Assembly (NCBI RefSeq): GCF_016587375.1
Contig: NZ_BNJG01000002.1
Coordinates: forward strand, 1,302,001-1,366,000
Source of the DNA: Ktedonobacter robiniae
Lineage (GTDB): Bacteria; Chloroflexota; Ktedonobacteria; Ktedonobacterales; Ktedonobacteraceae
Length of the DNA stretch: 64,000 bases
Direction: 5' to 3'
Shown piece by piece: positions 51,455 to 60,842 of this stretch (position 1 is its first letter; each line of letters begins with the position of its first letter). A program made the translations under genes and the position numbers. Under the pieces are notes generated by a model. That model was given only the letters and a program-made list of their open reading frames with translations, was not told the DNA's origin and ran no database searches.

Positions 51455-52363
51455 ATGGCAACACTTGCATCAAACATTTCGCTAGCGAGGACAGATTCAG
51501 CCTCCAGGCGGCGTGGGACCTTCCGCGTAAGTAGCATTCTAGCCTATCTTGTTTTGTGCCTCGCGGCCCTGATAACGATCTTCCCCCTGGCATGGATGTT
51601 TATCTCATCTTTGAAGCCGGGCAACGAAATAGCCGCGACTCCCCTGGGGCTGGATATTCATACACTATCCTTCAACAATTACATGGCTCTGTTATCGGCT
51701 GTGCCAATATGGGTGGGCTTTCAGAATACACTAATCGTCCTGTTTATTCAGGGTGGAGCAACCTTGCTGCTCTGCCCCCTGGCAGGCTTTGCCTTTGCCA
51801 AGTTTGAGTTTCGCGGCAAACGCTTTTTCTTTAACTTTGTGCTCTCCACAATGATGCTCCCCGTCATCGCCATGATTCTGCCGCTCTTACTTGAAATGGG
51901 GGCCTTGAACTGGGTGGATAGCTATCAGGGCCTGATTGCCCCAGGCCTCGTGAATGCCTTCGCGATCTTCTGGATGCGGCAACAGATCGCGGAAATTCCA
52001 GATGAATTGCTGGAAGCAGCCAAAGTCGATGGATGCACACCTTTTGGTATGTACTGGCGGATTGTGGTTCCCTTGATGCGGCCCGCGCTCGCGGCTCTGG
52101 CAATCATGACCTTCCTAGGCATCTACAATGACTTTGTCTGGCCGGTAATTATTACCCAATCGGATACCATGCAGACCTTGCAGGTTATGCTCTCAAACCT
52201 GGCGACCCAGATCAATAACACTAGTCCTGGAACAACAGGACACGACGCCTGGGGCATGATTATGGCCGCGAGCACAATAGCAACTGTGCCTGTACTGGTA
52301 TTGTTTATTGCGCTCCAGCGCCAGTTTATCAGCGGTATCCTGGCGGGCAGCGTGAAAGGCTAG
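51455..52363 (+). CDS. CUT1 sugar ABC transporter permease (MalG-like)
   Basis: A 302-residue permease with six helices and an EAA loop, ELLEAAKVDGCTPFGMYWRI. It starts 5 bp after the MalF-like gene, with GAGAGG upstream, so the two are coupled and form a heterodimeric channel. The C-terminal end is QFISGILAGSVKG, the usual conclusion of this family. Confidence 0.95.
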   Translation: MATLASNISLARTDSASRRRGTFRVSSILAYLVLCLAALITIFPLAWMFISSLKPGNEIAATPLGLDIHTLSFNNYMALLSAVPIWVGFQNTLIVLFIQGGATLLLCPLAGFAFAKFEFRGKRFFFNFVLSTMMLPVIAMILPLLLEMGALNWVDSYQGLIAPGLVNAFAIFWMRQQIAEIPDELLEAAKVDGCTPFGMYWRIVVPLMRPALAALAIMTFLGIYNDFVWPVIITQSDTMQTLQVMLSNLATQINNTSPGTTGHDAWGMIMAASTIATVPVLVLFIALQRQFISGILAGSVKG

Positions 52364-52399
52364 ATACTTACTTTCTTTTGGTAAAGGTTACAAAACACT

Positions 52400-54448
52400 A
52401 TGGTTACTAATAGCAGGCGTGAGGCTTATCCACGCCCAGATTTTGATCGTTCGCATAGTTGGCTGTGCCTCAATGGAGGCTGGAAATTCCGGCCCGATCC
52501 CGAGGGAGAGGGAGATAAAGCGCATTGGGAGCAGCCAGGAGCGGCGCAATGGCTCCAACAGATCCAGGTCCCATTCGCCTGGGAGAGCAAAGCCTCCGGC
52601 GTGGAACGCGAATGGCTCTCGCTTGGCTGGTATCATCACCATATCGCTCGTTCCCAGGCATGGGAAGGCGAGCGTACCATCTTGCACTTTGGGGCCGTCC
52701 ACTATCACTGCCGGGCATGGGTGAATGGGCAGTTCGTTGGCGAGCATACGGGAGGCTACACACCCTTCGCCTTTGATATCACCGACGCGCTCCAGGATGG
52801 TCAGGGTGAGCTTATAGTACGCGTTGAGGCCCCCCTGGATAAACGGGCCATTCCTCACGGCAAACAGCGCAGCCAACCCCATGATGACTACTATGAGTGC
52901 CAGTTTACCGCCAGCAGCGGCATCTGGCAGACGGTCTGGCTGGAGGGGCGCCCCGCGACCTATATTAAGCGCGTTCAGCTCTCAGCATCCGCTTCGCTCG
53001 ATAGCATTCAAGCCCATATTGAACTAGATGGCGCATTGCCAGCACAAACCCTACTGTATGTACAGCTTGAGGACAGGGAGGAAGAGTGTATTCCTGTTGA
53101 AGGGAATGCCTCGCAAACCCTCAATTTGCCAATTACGCAACCAAGGCTCTGGACACCAGCGGATCCCTTCCTCTATTACGTCACTTTCCGGCTTGAGAGT
53201 CCCGCAGGACGCGACCGGGTACGAGCCTATACTGGGCTACGCAAAATTGAGATACAAGGAAAATACCTCTTTCTCAATGGCGAGCGCCTCTACCTGCGGG
53301 GCGCCCTCGACCAGGGATACTGGCCTGAGGGCGGCTATACCGCACCGAGCGACCAGGCCTTACGCCAGGATATTGAGATCGCGTTAAACGCTGGCTTTAA
53401 CCTCATTCGTAAGCACATCAAGTTGGAAGATCCCCTCTGGCTCTACTGGGCGGACCGCCTGGGCTTGCTGGTCTGGGCCGAGCCTCCCTGCTATGGGCGC
53501 TTCTCGGAGGAGGCCTCGGCAACCTTTGACACTCAGCTCCCCCTCATGGTTGAGCGCGACTACAATCATCCCAGCATTATTCTCTGGGGTATTTATAACG
53601 AAGAATGGGGTCTGGACTGGCGGAGCGCCGAGGATCACGAGAAACAAGAGGCCGTCATTCGCGCCTATGATCTGCTGGCCGCTTGCGACCACAGCCGTCC
53701 CATTATCGATGATTCAGGCTGGAATCACGTGAAAACCGATGTCCTGGACTGGCACTACTATGACGAAGACAACCAGCGCTGGCGCGATATCACGGCGGCC
53801 CTGGCAGGCGACAACACGACCTGGTTCGGCCATCAGCTAGGCGTTGATCACTGGTACGAGACCCAGCTCAGCGTAGCGGACCAGGATCACAATGGCCTGC
53901 CGCTACTGAATGGTGAGTATGGAGCGGGAAGAAACGCGGAGGAGCGAGGCTGGTATTTCCGCTGGCAAACGCAGGAGTTGCGCCGCCACGCCGCGATAAG
54001 CGGATACATCTATACCGAACTCTACGACGTAGAGTATGAACTCTGTGGTCTCTACGATGCCGACAGGCACCTCAAGCCCCTCGGTTGCGACCCCGCGTGG
54101 GTAAACGCAGAAACCACCTTTATCTTTGATTTCCTGCCTCAGCGTCCCGGACTGGACTACATTGCCGATGGCGGTGAACTGGAGTTTGGGATACAATTCT
54201 CGCACCAGGGCGCGCAGGCGCTATCTGGCCAGCTCACCTGGTGGTGGGGAGAGGCTTCAGAACAGAAGCAGAGCCAGGCTTTGCGTATTGAACCCTTTAC
54301 CATAACGGAAACATTTGTTCTGCACACGACAATGTCTCTGAATGCTAAGCGTGGAACGCTGCATCTACAGCTGCTAGATGAGCAGGATCGTGTGCGTGCT
54401 TATGCCTTCCTGGATGTTGCTCAGGCGCAAGAGGCTAATATAGCCTGA
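52400..54448 (+). CDS. Glycoside hydrolase family 2
   Basis: A 682-residue cytoplasmic GH2 enzyme without a signal peptide. The N-terminal sugar-binding domain has LCLNGGWKFRPD and AWVNGQFVGEHTGGYTPFAF; the TIM barrel has the acid/base in SIILWGIYNEEWG (about residue 400) and the likely nucleophile in LLNGEYGAG (about residue 505). Activity could be beta-galactosidase, beta-glucuronidase, beta-mannosidase or a pentosidase; GH43 next door favours plant hemicellulose. It follows the permeases by 36 bp. Confidence 0.93.
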   Translation: MVTNSRREAYPRPDFDRSHSWLCLNGGWKFRPDPEGEGDKAHWEQPGAAQWLQQIQVPFAWESKASGVEREWLSLGWYHHHIARSQAWEGERTILHFGAVHYHCRAWVNGQFVGEHTGGYTPFAFDITDALQDGQGELIVRVEAPLDKRAIPHGKQRSQPHDDYYECQFTASSGIWQTVWLEGRPATYIKRVQLSASASLDSIQAHIELDGALPAQTLLYVQLEDREEECIPVEGNASQTLNLPITQPRLWTPADPFLYYVTFRLESPAGRDRVRAYTGLRKIEIQGKYLFLNGERLYLRGALDQGYWPEGGYTAPSDQALRQDIEIALNAGFNLIRKHIKLEDPLWLYWADRLGLLVWAEPPCYGRFSEEASATFDTQLPLMVERDYNHPSIILWGIYNEEWGLDWRSAEDHEKQEAVIRAYDLLAACDHSRPIIDDSGWNHVKTDVLDWHYYDEDNQRWRDITAALAGDNTTWFGHQLGVDHWYETQLSVADQDHNGLPLLNGEYGAGRNAEERGWYFRWQTQELRRHAAISGYIYTELYDVEYELCGLYDADRHLKPLGCDPAWVNAETTFIFDFLPQRPGLDYIADGGELEFGIQFSHQGAQALSGQLTWWWGEASEQKQSQALRIEPFTITETFVLHTTMSLNAKRGTLHLQLLDEQDRVRAYAFLDVAQAQEANIA

Positions 54449-54485
54449 CATAGTTATTGATCATTACGAAAGGAAAAGAGACGGC

Positions 54486-55535
54486 ATGACCTCTACACGA
54501 AGTAAGCTTCTCCCCTGGGCAGCTACACTGCTCTCGCTCTGGTTGCTGGTAGTGGGTTGCACGTCGTCCGATTCATCTATGCTAAAATCAGATGTATCTC
54601 TGCGCAATCCAATAGCGCCAATCGCTGACCCTTTTATTGTCAGACACGCAGGCAGCTATTATCTCACTGGCACACGAACCGGGACCTCGCTTGAGATATG
54701 GCACGCGCCGCGCCTGGAGGATGTGGGCAAGACCTCGCAGACAATCTGGACGCCGCAGCAGGGCGAGCCAGCTTTCCAGGTCTGGTCCCCCTCTATGTTC
54801 CTGCTGGACTACCATGGAAGCAAGCACTGGTTTGTCTACTTTACGGCAGCCATGCAGGACAAAAACGAGGCCCATCGTATTTATGTCTTACAGAGCGAGG
54901 GCAGTGATCCACTTGGACCATACACATACAAGGGACAACTGGCAGGGACCGATGACACCACCGCTATCGACTCCTCCTTGCTAGAGCTAGACAATAAACT
55001 CTACCTTATGTACGTGCTTGAAAAAGGCTCAAACGCCGTTTATCTCGCGCCTATGAGCGATGCCCTGACGGTGAGTGGTGAGCCTCGCTTAGTCATCGAT
55101 CCAGACCACCCCTGGGAGCAAGGAGACCAGGCATACTCGCACTATCCAGTCGCCGAGGGGCCCGAGGCCCTCTATCACGATGGCAAGACCTTTATTGTCT
55201 ACTCGGGTAGCGACACGGGTAACTACAACTATTGCCTGGGGCTTATGATCTATAAAGGTGGGGATCCCTTAGAGGCAAAATCCTGGGAGAAGAAGGGACC
55301 AGTTTTCCAGTATAGTAGCGATAATGGCGTCTTTGGCCCTGGTAGAGCACACTTTACGACCTCGCCAGATGGTAACCAGTCCTGGATGGTCTATCATGCC
55401 AAAACCACCGCCGATTTCACCTATGATGGACGCGAGACACGCACGCAACAATTTACCTGGAACGCGGACGGAACACCAAATTTCGGCACACCTGTAAGTG
55501 TGAAAACCCCACTAGAGCCGCCAACGGGGGAATAA
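54486..55535 (+). CDS. Glycoside hydrolase family 43 lipoprotein
   Basis: A 349-residue five-bladed beta-propeller hydrolase with a lipoprotein signal (LWLLVVGC). The catalytic residues are in NPIAPIADPFIVRH (Asp base), TTAIDSSLLEL (Asp pKa modulator) and YPVAEGPEALYHDG (Glu acid). GH43 enzymes are arabinofuranosidases, arabinanases or xylosidases. Being extracellular, it would release the sugars that the transporter imports and GH2 finishes inside. It is the last gene of the operon, with a 40-bp inverted repeat directly after its stop. Confidence 0.93.
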   Translation: MTSTRSKLLPWAATLLSLWLLVVGCTSSDSSMLKSDVSLRNPIAPIADPFIVRHAGSYYLTGTRTGTSLEIWHAPRLEDVGKTSQTIWTPQQGEPAFQVWSPSMFLLDYHGSKHWFVYFTAAMQDKNEAHRIYVLQSEGSDPLGPYTYKGQLAGTDDTTAIDSSLLELDNKLYLMYVLEKGSNAVYLAPMSDALTVSGEPRLVIDPDHPWEQGDQAYSHYPVAEGPEALYHDGKTFIVYSGSDTGNYNYCLGLMIYKGGDPLEAKSWEKKGPVFQYSSDNGVFGPGRAHFTTSPDGNQSWMVYHAKTTADFTYDGRETRTQQFTWNADGTPNFGTPVSVKTPLEPPTGE

Positions 55536-55691
55536 CATAGGCGCCATATGTATGACTTTGCTGGCAAATTTTGTCCGGACAAGTTCTGAGCGTGGAAAGG
55601 TATCCAGCGGCTTGAGAGACGGGCGTTCTCACAAGCCTGTTCGGGCAGCTTGACAAAATTTGCCAGCAAAGTCATACATGTGGCGCCTATG
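55536..55691. repeat. 156-bp element with 40-bp inverted ends
   Basis: The arms 55536-55575 and 55652-55691 pair over 40 bp with a single G-T type mismatch and begin CATAGGCGCC, the same terminus as the MITE-like family. The 76-nt interior contains a smaller GGCTTGAGA/TCTCACAAGCC stem. It lies at the GH43 stop. Confidence 0.85.
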
Positions 55692-55938
55692 GGATGCAAA
55701 AAAACGTGAATTGCACCCAGAGAGATCGATGCCCTTGACTGATTGCTCTATGCCTTGTACTATTTTACCGATAAGTTTATTTTTGAGCATAATACACAAT
55801 AATACTTATTTCCAAATGTAACAAGTAAGCCGTATTCTATTACCCCATCTGAAGCCAGGCCAGTGGCTTCTTTTGCCAGCCGTCGATGTTCTTGTAGAAG
55901 CAAATCTTGTAATGCTAGCTTCAGCCTGAGGAGCAGAG
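55692..55938. other. Intergenic region upstream of the GCS2-like gene
   Basis: About 250 bp of AT-rich DNA with no gene. No clear promoter could be chosen. GAGGAGCAG at 55928 is the ribosome binding site of the next gene. Confidence 0.45.
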
Positions 55939-57045
55939 ATGTTTGCATTTGGCATCGAGCATGAGGTCGCCTTCCTCAACCGGCAAGGAGTTTTCGCCGA
56001 TTATTCCAATACCACCTTTGAAGAGTTTGATCGGATTGTAGCGCAGTTACCACGTTATGAAGCGGATTATCCGCAGCTACGTATCGGGGATGCTGGTATC
56101 AAGGTCAAGCGCTGGTATATCGAGGGCTTCGAGCGCTATAGCCTGGAGGGAAGGGTCACCGCCTGTCCCCCCAAGGGCATCGAGATACGTACAACCATCC
56201 ATTCATCCATCGGGGACGCGGTGCAGGAATTGACGGAGAGCTTTGACCTTCTGAGGCAGGCCGCGCACATGGAGGGCTTTACCCCGGTGCTTGTGAGTTA
56301 TCATCCCTATCAGCGCGCCTTCACTCCCAATCCACCTCTGAATGCCTACGAGCAACAGCGCCGCGTGCTCTCGCCTGAGAAGCGCACGGCCTTTCTCCCC
56401 ATGGTGACCTATGGTCCTGACCTCAACCTGTCATTACAGGGGATGAGTAACGCCGAGATCATTGACGCGGGGAAGAAGCTGACCTATTATAGTCCCTTTA
56501 TTGTGCCTTTTAGCGCAAGCTCACCCTTTTACGAGGGAAAGGCCTGGGAAGGGCTTTCGGTGCGCACCTTCATTCGTACGGGTATCCGGCCCGCCACCAT
56601 GGTTTTTCTTGAACGCTCTGAGGACTTGATTGCAAGCTCGCCCTCGCTGACCAAGCCCGCGCGCCTCCCAGCCGAGGTGGGACGTATCGAGTTCAAAGCC
56701 TGTGATAGCTGTGACGATTTCGCACTCTACGCCGCTCTGCTGGCACTCCTCAAGGGCCTGCTACTGGATGAGACCCTGCCAGAACGACTGCTAGTGCCAG
56801 ATACGGCTCTACACCAGGCGTCGTCCCGCAAAGGCTTCGTGGATGCGCGCATTGAAGAGGGAGCATGGAACATCCTTGAGGCCGCGAGCAAGGCGCTATG
56901 TGATGATTCCGATCACACCTACCTGCGCCCCCTCTACGCCCTCCTGCGCGAGAAGAAGACGCCCGCCCACACACTCATTCAAGCTTACCAGAGCACAGGA
57001 TCAATTGAAGAGGCACTTCAAACAACCTATCCCTCTACAGAGTAA
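55939..57045 (+). CDS. Glutamate-cysteine ligase-like (GCS2 family) protein
   Basis: A 368-residue protein of the carboxylate-amine ligase fold. FAFGIEHEVAFL is the metal/ATP-binding opening; GIEIRTTIHSSIGDAVQELT and VGRIEFKACDSCDD carry further conserved acids. GCS2 members form amides between glutamate and cysteine or other amines. No glutathione synthetase, bacillithiol or mycothiol genes are adjacent, so the product is not known. GAGGAG precedes the ATG. It seems monocistronic. Confidence 0.8.
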   Translation: MFAFGIEHEVAFLNRQGVFADYSNTTFEEFDRIVAQLPRYEADYPQLRIGDAGIKVKRWYIEGFERYSLEGRVTACPPKGIEIRTTIHSSIGDAVQELTESFDLLRQAAHMEGFTPVLVSYHPYQRAFTPNPPLNAYEQQRRVLSPEKRTAFLPMVTYGPDLNLSLQGMSNAEIIDAGKKLTYYSPFIVPFSASSPFYEGKAWEGLSVRTFIRTGIRPATMVFLERSEDLIASSPSLTKPARLPAEVGRIEFKACDSCDDFALYAALLALLKGLLLDETLPERLLVPDTALHQASSRKGFVDARIEEGAWNILEAASKALCDDSDHTYLRPLYALLREKKTPAHTLIQAYQSTGSIEEALQTTYPSTE

Positions 57046-57113
57046 TGGTGGCATGACACCGCTAATGCTGTAAAAAATAATCTGAGAATACCAGGCGAAA
57101 TGTTTTCACCCAT

Positions 57114-57143
57114 CATAGGCGCCCGATTTATCGGGCGCCTATG
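57114..57143. repeat. Collapsed MITE-like repeat at the kinase stop
   Basis: CATAGGCGCCCGAT and its exact complement (57114-57127, 57130-57143) are two family termini brought together. On the minus strand CCATAG gives the last proline and stop of the kinase gene. Confidence 0.7.
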
Positions 57144-59418
57144 GAACCTGGGGCGACGCAGCGTAGGCCGCAGACATTCTCGGATTCATTATTAAAACTC
57201 CATTAGCAGCGCCATCCCCCGCACCGTCCGCCAGTACCTTTTGCGAGGAGGAGACGGGGAAAGAGAGGTAGAAGGTTGAACCCTCTCCCTCCATCGACTC
57301 AAACCAGGTATGCCCACCATGGCGCTCCACCAGTTCTCGGCAGAGGTAGAGGCCCAGACCCGTGCCGGCAATCCCCTCGTTAAGTGCATTGTCCGCGCGC
57401 ATAAAGCGACCAAAGATCTGCCCCTGCTGCTGCTCAGGGATACCAATGCCTGTATCTTTGACGCTTACCAGCACCGTATTCTGCTGGTGCGCATCCACGT
57501 CGATCTGAATGGCCCCGCCCAGGGGGCTATACTTGATCGCATTGCCAATAATATTCGTCAGCACCTGCTCAATACGCTGCTGGTCGATATCGACGACAAA
57601 GTGGTCGGTAAATATATGTAGAGCCAGCGTATGGCGTTCGGTGGTGACTTGCAGACGCGTGACGACGCGCTTCAGCAGCGCGATCAAGTCCACAGGCTCA
57701 AAATGTAGTTGCAAGCTGCCAGTCTGGAGACGTGCAACATCCAACAGGTCCGAAGCCAGGTCTACCATGCGCGATGTGGCCTGGTCAATGTTCTGGAGCG
57801 CCTCCACCTGCCATTCGGCCAGTTCGGCCCCCTTGCCGCGCGCGGTCTGCACCAGCAAGGTTTGAGCAAAGCCCTTCAGGACCGCCAGGGGCGTACGTAA
57901 TTCATGGGCCGCGATAGTGATAAACTCATCCTTTAACCGCTCAGCCTCGGCATAGGCCATCAAGCGGCGTGTCTCGGTTACATCATTCCAGACAATGACG
58001 GCGCCTGAGGCCTTTAACGACTGCTCCTCCTTCGTCGTACGGTACCGGGGATGCATGGGAACAATCGAGGCCTTGGGCAGATGTAGTGGCGAGACATTGA
58101 CCATATACTCGCGCACCTCGTTATTGGAGGTATTGACCATGACCGTAAAGTTCAGGTCGCGTCTCTCCGTCGTCGCGCTCTGAATCGGTCCCGCGAGCAT
58201 AGCCGTGATCTCTTGTCTGTGATTCTGCTCATCTTGAAGCAGTTCGCGAATATGGCGCGCGGCCAGGTTCTCGCGCAGTATACACCCATGCACATCCATC
58301 AACATAACCCCGTCGGCGATATGCTCAAAGATGGCATCCGTCTCCAGCACATGAATATGGGCTGAGTGATAGAGCCGCGCGTTATCCAGGGCAATGGCTG
58401 CCTGTGTGCCCAGACCAAGCAACAGAGCCTCATCCTCCTCCGTAAAATGATCCGGCGCACCATGACCCAGCAGCAAGCCTCCGCGCACGACAGATGAGCG
58501 ATCTAGCAAGGGCACACCCAGAAAGCTCCGCACCACGGGATGGTTCTTAGGCACGCCTACGCTGAGCAGCTTCTCCTTCGAAACGCGCCCTTGCGCATAG
58601 TCCACAGCAGCCTGCCGTCCCGCTTTAATCCACTCGGGCGACATATCGTGGCGATGCACACCAGCCATACGCCCATGCACCAGAACATCCGCTATGCGCA
58701 CCGGCACCCCCTCCCAGAAAATGGGCGCGAGCAGCCCCTCGCCCTTGAAAGACATATGCTGGAAAAAATGCTCTTGCTGAGACGAAACCCCCACGACCGC
58801 CGCCAGGTAAAACGCATTCCCGCCAACAGGGGTTATCGGCTGACCAAACTCATTCAGGGGGCGCAAGGTAAAGGCCGCGAACTCCGCTCCCGTCAACTGG
58901 CAGGCCGTCTCAGCGATCAGGTGCAGCAACTTCTTCTCGTCTAGCTCGCTAGAGAGCGCGGTTCCTACTTTATAGAGAGCGGCAAACTTGCGGGCGCTCT
59001 GTTCCGCACTCTGGCGTCGTTTGACCGCAAGCTGCACGAGTACCAGGATTGAAGACATCATCAGGAGGAAGATTGCTAGCTGGACCAGCATGGGTGCAAG
59101 CGGCTTCACCAGGCCAACCGGGTCAATTAAGACCACATAGACACATACGATCTGCAATGCGATAGCCAGAAAGGTATAGCGCACAGGCCAATAATATGCC
59201 AGCACGGCAATTAAGGGGAAATATAAGACGCCAGCGTTGGGCAGAAAAATAAGCCAGAGATCACACATATATAAGAGGCTCGTCAGCAGGGCCGTCCCCA
59301 TCACCGCTGTAATAATGCCCGAGAGAGGGAACATATGCCAGCGATGCCAGGCGGCATCGAGCATCACACTAAAGCGTTGCAACCATAAATTGTTTTTCAA
59401 ATAAGAGCTTATTTTCAT
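57139..59418 (-). CDS. GAF/PAS sensor histidine kinase
   Basis: A 759-residue kinase. Five or six N-terminal membrane helices (about 30-135) form a DUF4118-like anchor. A GAF domain (about 165-345) opens KFAALYKVGTALSSELDEKK; a PAS region follows (HVLETDAIFEHIADGVMLMD). The dimerisation domain has the phospho-His in FITIAAHELRTPLAVLKGFA, and the ATPase has LTNIIGNAIKYSP, VKDTGIGIPE and GTGLGLYLCREL. The end, QVP then stop, falls in a repeat. It is divergent from the OmpR regulator at 59630, its probable partner. Confidence 0.93.
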   Translation of the reverse strand: MKISSYLKNNLWLQRFSVMLDAAWHRWHMFPLSGIITAVMGTALLTSLLYMCDLWLIFLPNAGVLYFPLIAVLAYYWPVRYTFLAIALQIVCVYVVLIDPVGLVKPLAPMLVQLAIFLLMMSSILVLVQLAVKRRQSAEQSARKFAALYKVGTALSSELDEKKLLHLIAETACQLTGAEFAAFTLRPLNEFGQPITPVGGNAFYLAAVVGVSSQQEHFFQHMSFKGEGLLAPIFWEGVPVRIADVLVHGRMAGVHRHDMSPEWIKAGRQAAVDYAQGRVSKEKLLSVGVPKNHPVVRSFLGVPLLDRSSVVRGGLLLGHGAPDHFTEEDEALLLGLGTQAAIALDNARLYHSAHIHVLETDAIFEHIADGVMLMDVHGCILRENLAARHIRELLQDEQNHRQEITAMLAGPIQSATTERRDLNFTVMVNTSNNEVREYMVNVSPLHLPKASIVPMHPRYRTTKEEQSLKASGAVIVWNDVTETRRLMAYAEAERLKDEFITIAAHELRTPLAVLKGFAQTLLVQTARGKGAELAEWQVEALQNIDQATSRMVDLASDLLDVARLQTGSLQLHFEPVDLIALLKRVVTRLQVTTERHTLALHIFTDHFVVDIDQQRIEQVLTNIIGNAIKYSPLGGAIQIDVDAHQQNTVLVSVKDTGIGIPEQQQGQIFGRFMRADNALNEGIAGTGLGLYLCRELVERHGGHTWFESMEGEGSTFYLSFPVSSSQKVLADGAGDGAANGVLIMNPRMSAAYAASPQVP

Positions 59419-59629
59419 GAGTCTATAATAATAGAATTTAAGGTGAATAACAAGATAAAAGGTATTAAAACCTCGTGAAAGAATGCTCGTTCCACTTTTT
59501 TATTGAGATAAACACTTTACAAATAGAGGCATTTCCGGCACAATACATGCAGATACACACATGATAGAGATGCGTGTGTTCTGTCTGGCTACCACTACAT
59601 ATCTCCACGAGAAGAGGAAGCATAAACAT

Positions 59630-60352
59630 ATGCCTGCGAAAAAAACCGTCATTCTCACCGCTGACGACGACTCACAGCTTTTACGGCTCGTCTCGCGCAA
59701 CCTGGAGCTAGAAGACTACGAGGTACTCACAGCCAGCGACGGGGAACAGGCCCTGGCCATCGTAGAGAAACAGCTTCCCGACCTTATTTTACTTGATGTC
59801 ATGATGCCCAGGGTGGATGGCTTTACAGTCTGCAAGCATATTCGCGAGTTCTCAATGGTGCCCATTATCATCATTACGGCCCGTGGCCAGGATCGCGATA
59901 AGGTCAAGGGGCTGGACCTGGGTGCCGATGACTATCTGACCAAACCATTTAGTATTGAGGAACTCCTGGCACGCGTGCGCGCGGTCCTACGCCGCTCACG
60001 CTTCAGCGCCAGCGAGCCAGGCCAGGCTACACGCATGCAAGCCAGCATCGGCGAATTGACCATTGACTATTCACAGCATCTTATCATCAAGGGCACAAAA
60101 GAGCTCTCCCTCACACCTATCGAATACCGCCTGCTTGCCTACATGGCACAGAACATGGGGCACATCGTCACTCATGACCAGCTACTCGAACACGTCTGGG
60201 GGAGCGAGTACATAGGCGAGAGCCATATGCTCCAGGTCAATATCAACCGCCTACGCCGCAAGCTAGAGCCTGATCCCTCGCATCCACGCTATCTGCTCAC
60301 CAAGGTCGGCATCGGCTACCTCCTCGCCTCCCCCTCCGGCGCCACTTCCTAG
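59630..60352 (+). CDS. OmpR/PhoB family response regulator
   Basis: A 240-residue regulator. The receiver has ADDD (11-14), phosphoacceptor D56 in LILLDVMMPRVDGF and K105 in YLTKPF; the winged helix has LSLTPIEYRLLAYMAQNMGH and MLQVNINRLRRKLEPD. GAAGAGGAAG precedes the ATG at 59630. It diverges from the sensor kinase, sharing about 210 bp of control DNA. A 13-bp-arm hairpin at 60365-60399 follows. Confidence 0.95.
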   Translation: MPAKKTVILTADDDSQLLRLVSRNLELEDYEVLTASDGEQALAIVEKQLPDLILLDVMMPRVDGFTVCKHIREFSMVPIIIITARGQDRDKVKGLDLGADDYLTKPFSIEELLARVRAVLRRSRFSASEPGQATRMQASIGELTIDYSQHLIIKGTKELSLTPIEYRLLAYMAQNMGHIVTHDQLLEHVWGSEYIGESHMLQVNINRLRRKLEPDPSHPRYLLTKVGIGYLLASPSGATS

Positions 60353-60364
60353 TCTGGCCAAAAA

Positions 60365-60399
60365 CAGTCCCGCTACCCATCCAGGTCGGGTAACGGGAC
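60365..60399. terminator. Terminator-like hairpin
   Basis: AGTCCCGCTACCC pairs with GGGTAACGGGACT across a 9-nt loop with one mismatch, 12 bp after the response-regulator stop. Confidence 0.65.
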
Positions 60400-60842
60400 T
60401 GCTATAGCGGGCAAGAGAGTGAGAGGTGTCTGCTGTCACTCTACCGACGCTGCGGGCAGCGCATGATGGTTCGTCCAACCTCTTGGAAATCTTGTCTCGC
60501 GAATATTTTATGTACTGTGCTTATCTTAAGCATTTCATATCACAAATTTATCACTTTTAATTTTCACAATCTCACATTTTACTCACATGAGTATTAAAAA
60601 TTCATAAATGTAGCAATCAACTTTGTGGTTATTTAGCATTTAGACATATATATTTGCTGTACAAGCATTAAAAAATTGTTATAGAATAATATACATAGCA
60701 CATAGCTTGCTTATGCCAAGCGTAACGCATACATGCAACCACACGTGTTAGAAATGGCTCGCAGCGCTCAGGGCGCATGTGTTGTAAGGATATAGCTATC
60801 ATAAAAGTAGAAAGCATAATTCTCTGTATCAAGGAGAGTGTC
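60400..60842. other. AT-rich leader upstream of phosphoketolase
   Basis: About 440 bp without a gene, strongly AT-rich between 60530 and 60720. It should contain the phosphoketolase promoter, but I cannot pick a well-spaced pair of boxes. Confidence 0.5.
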
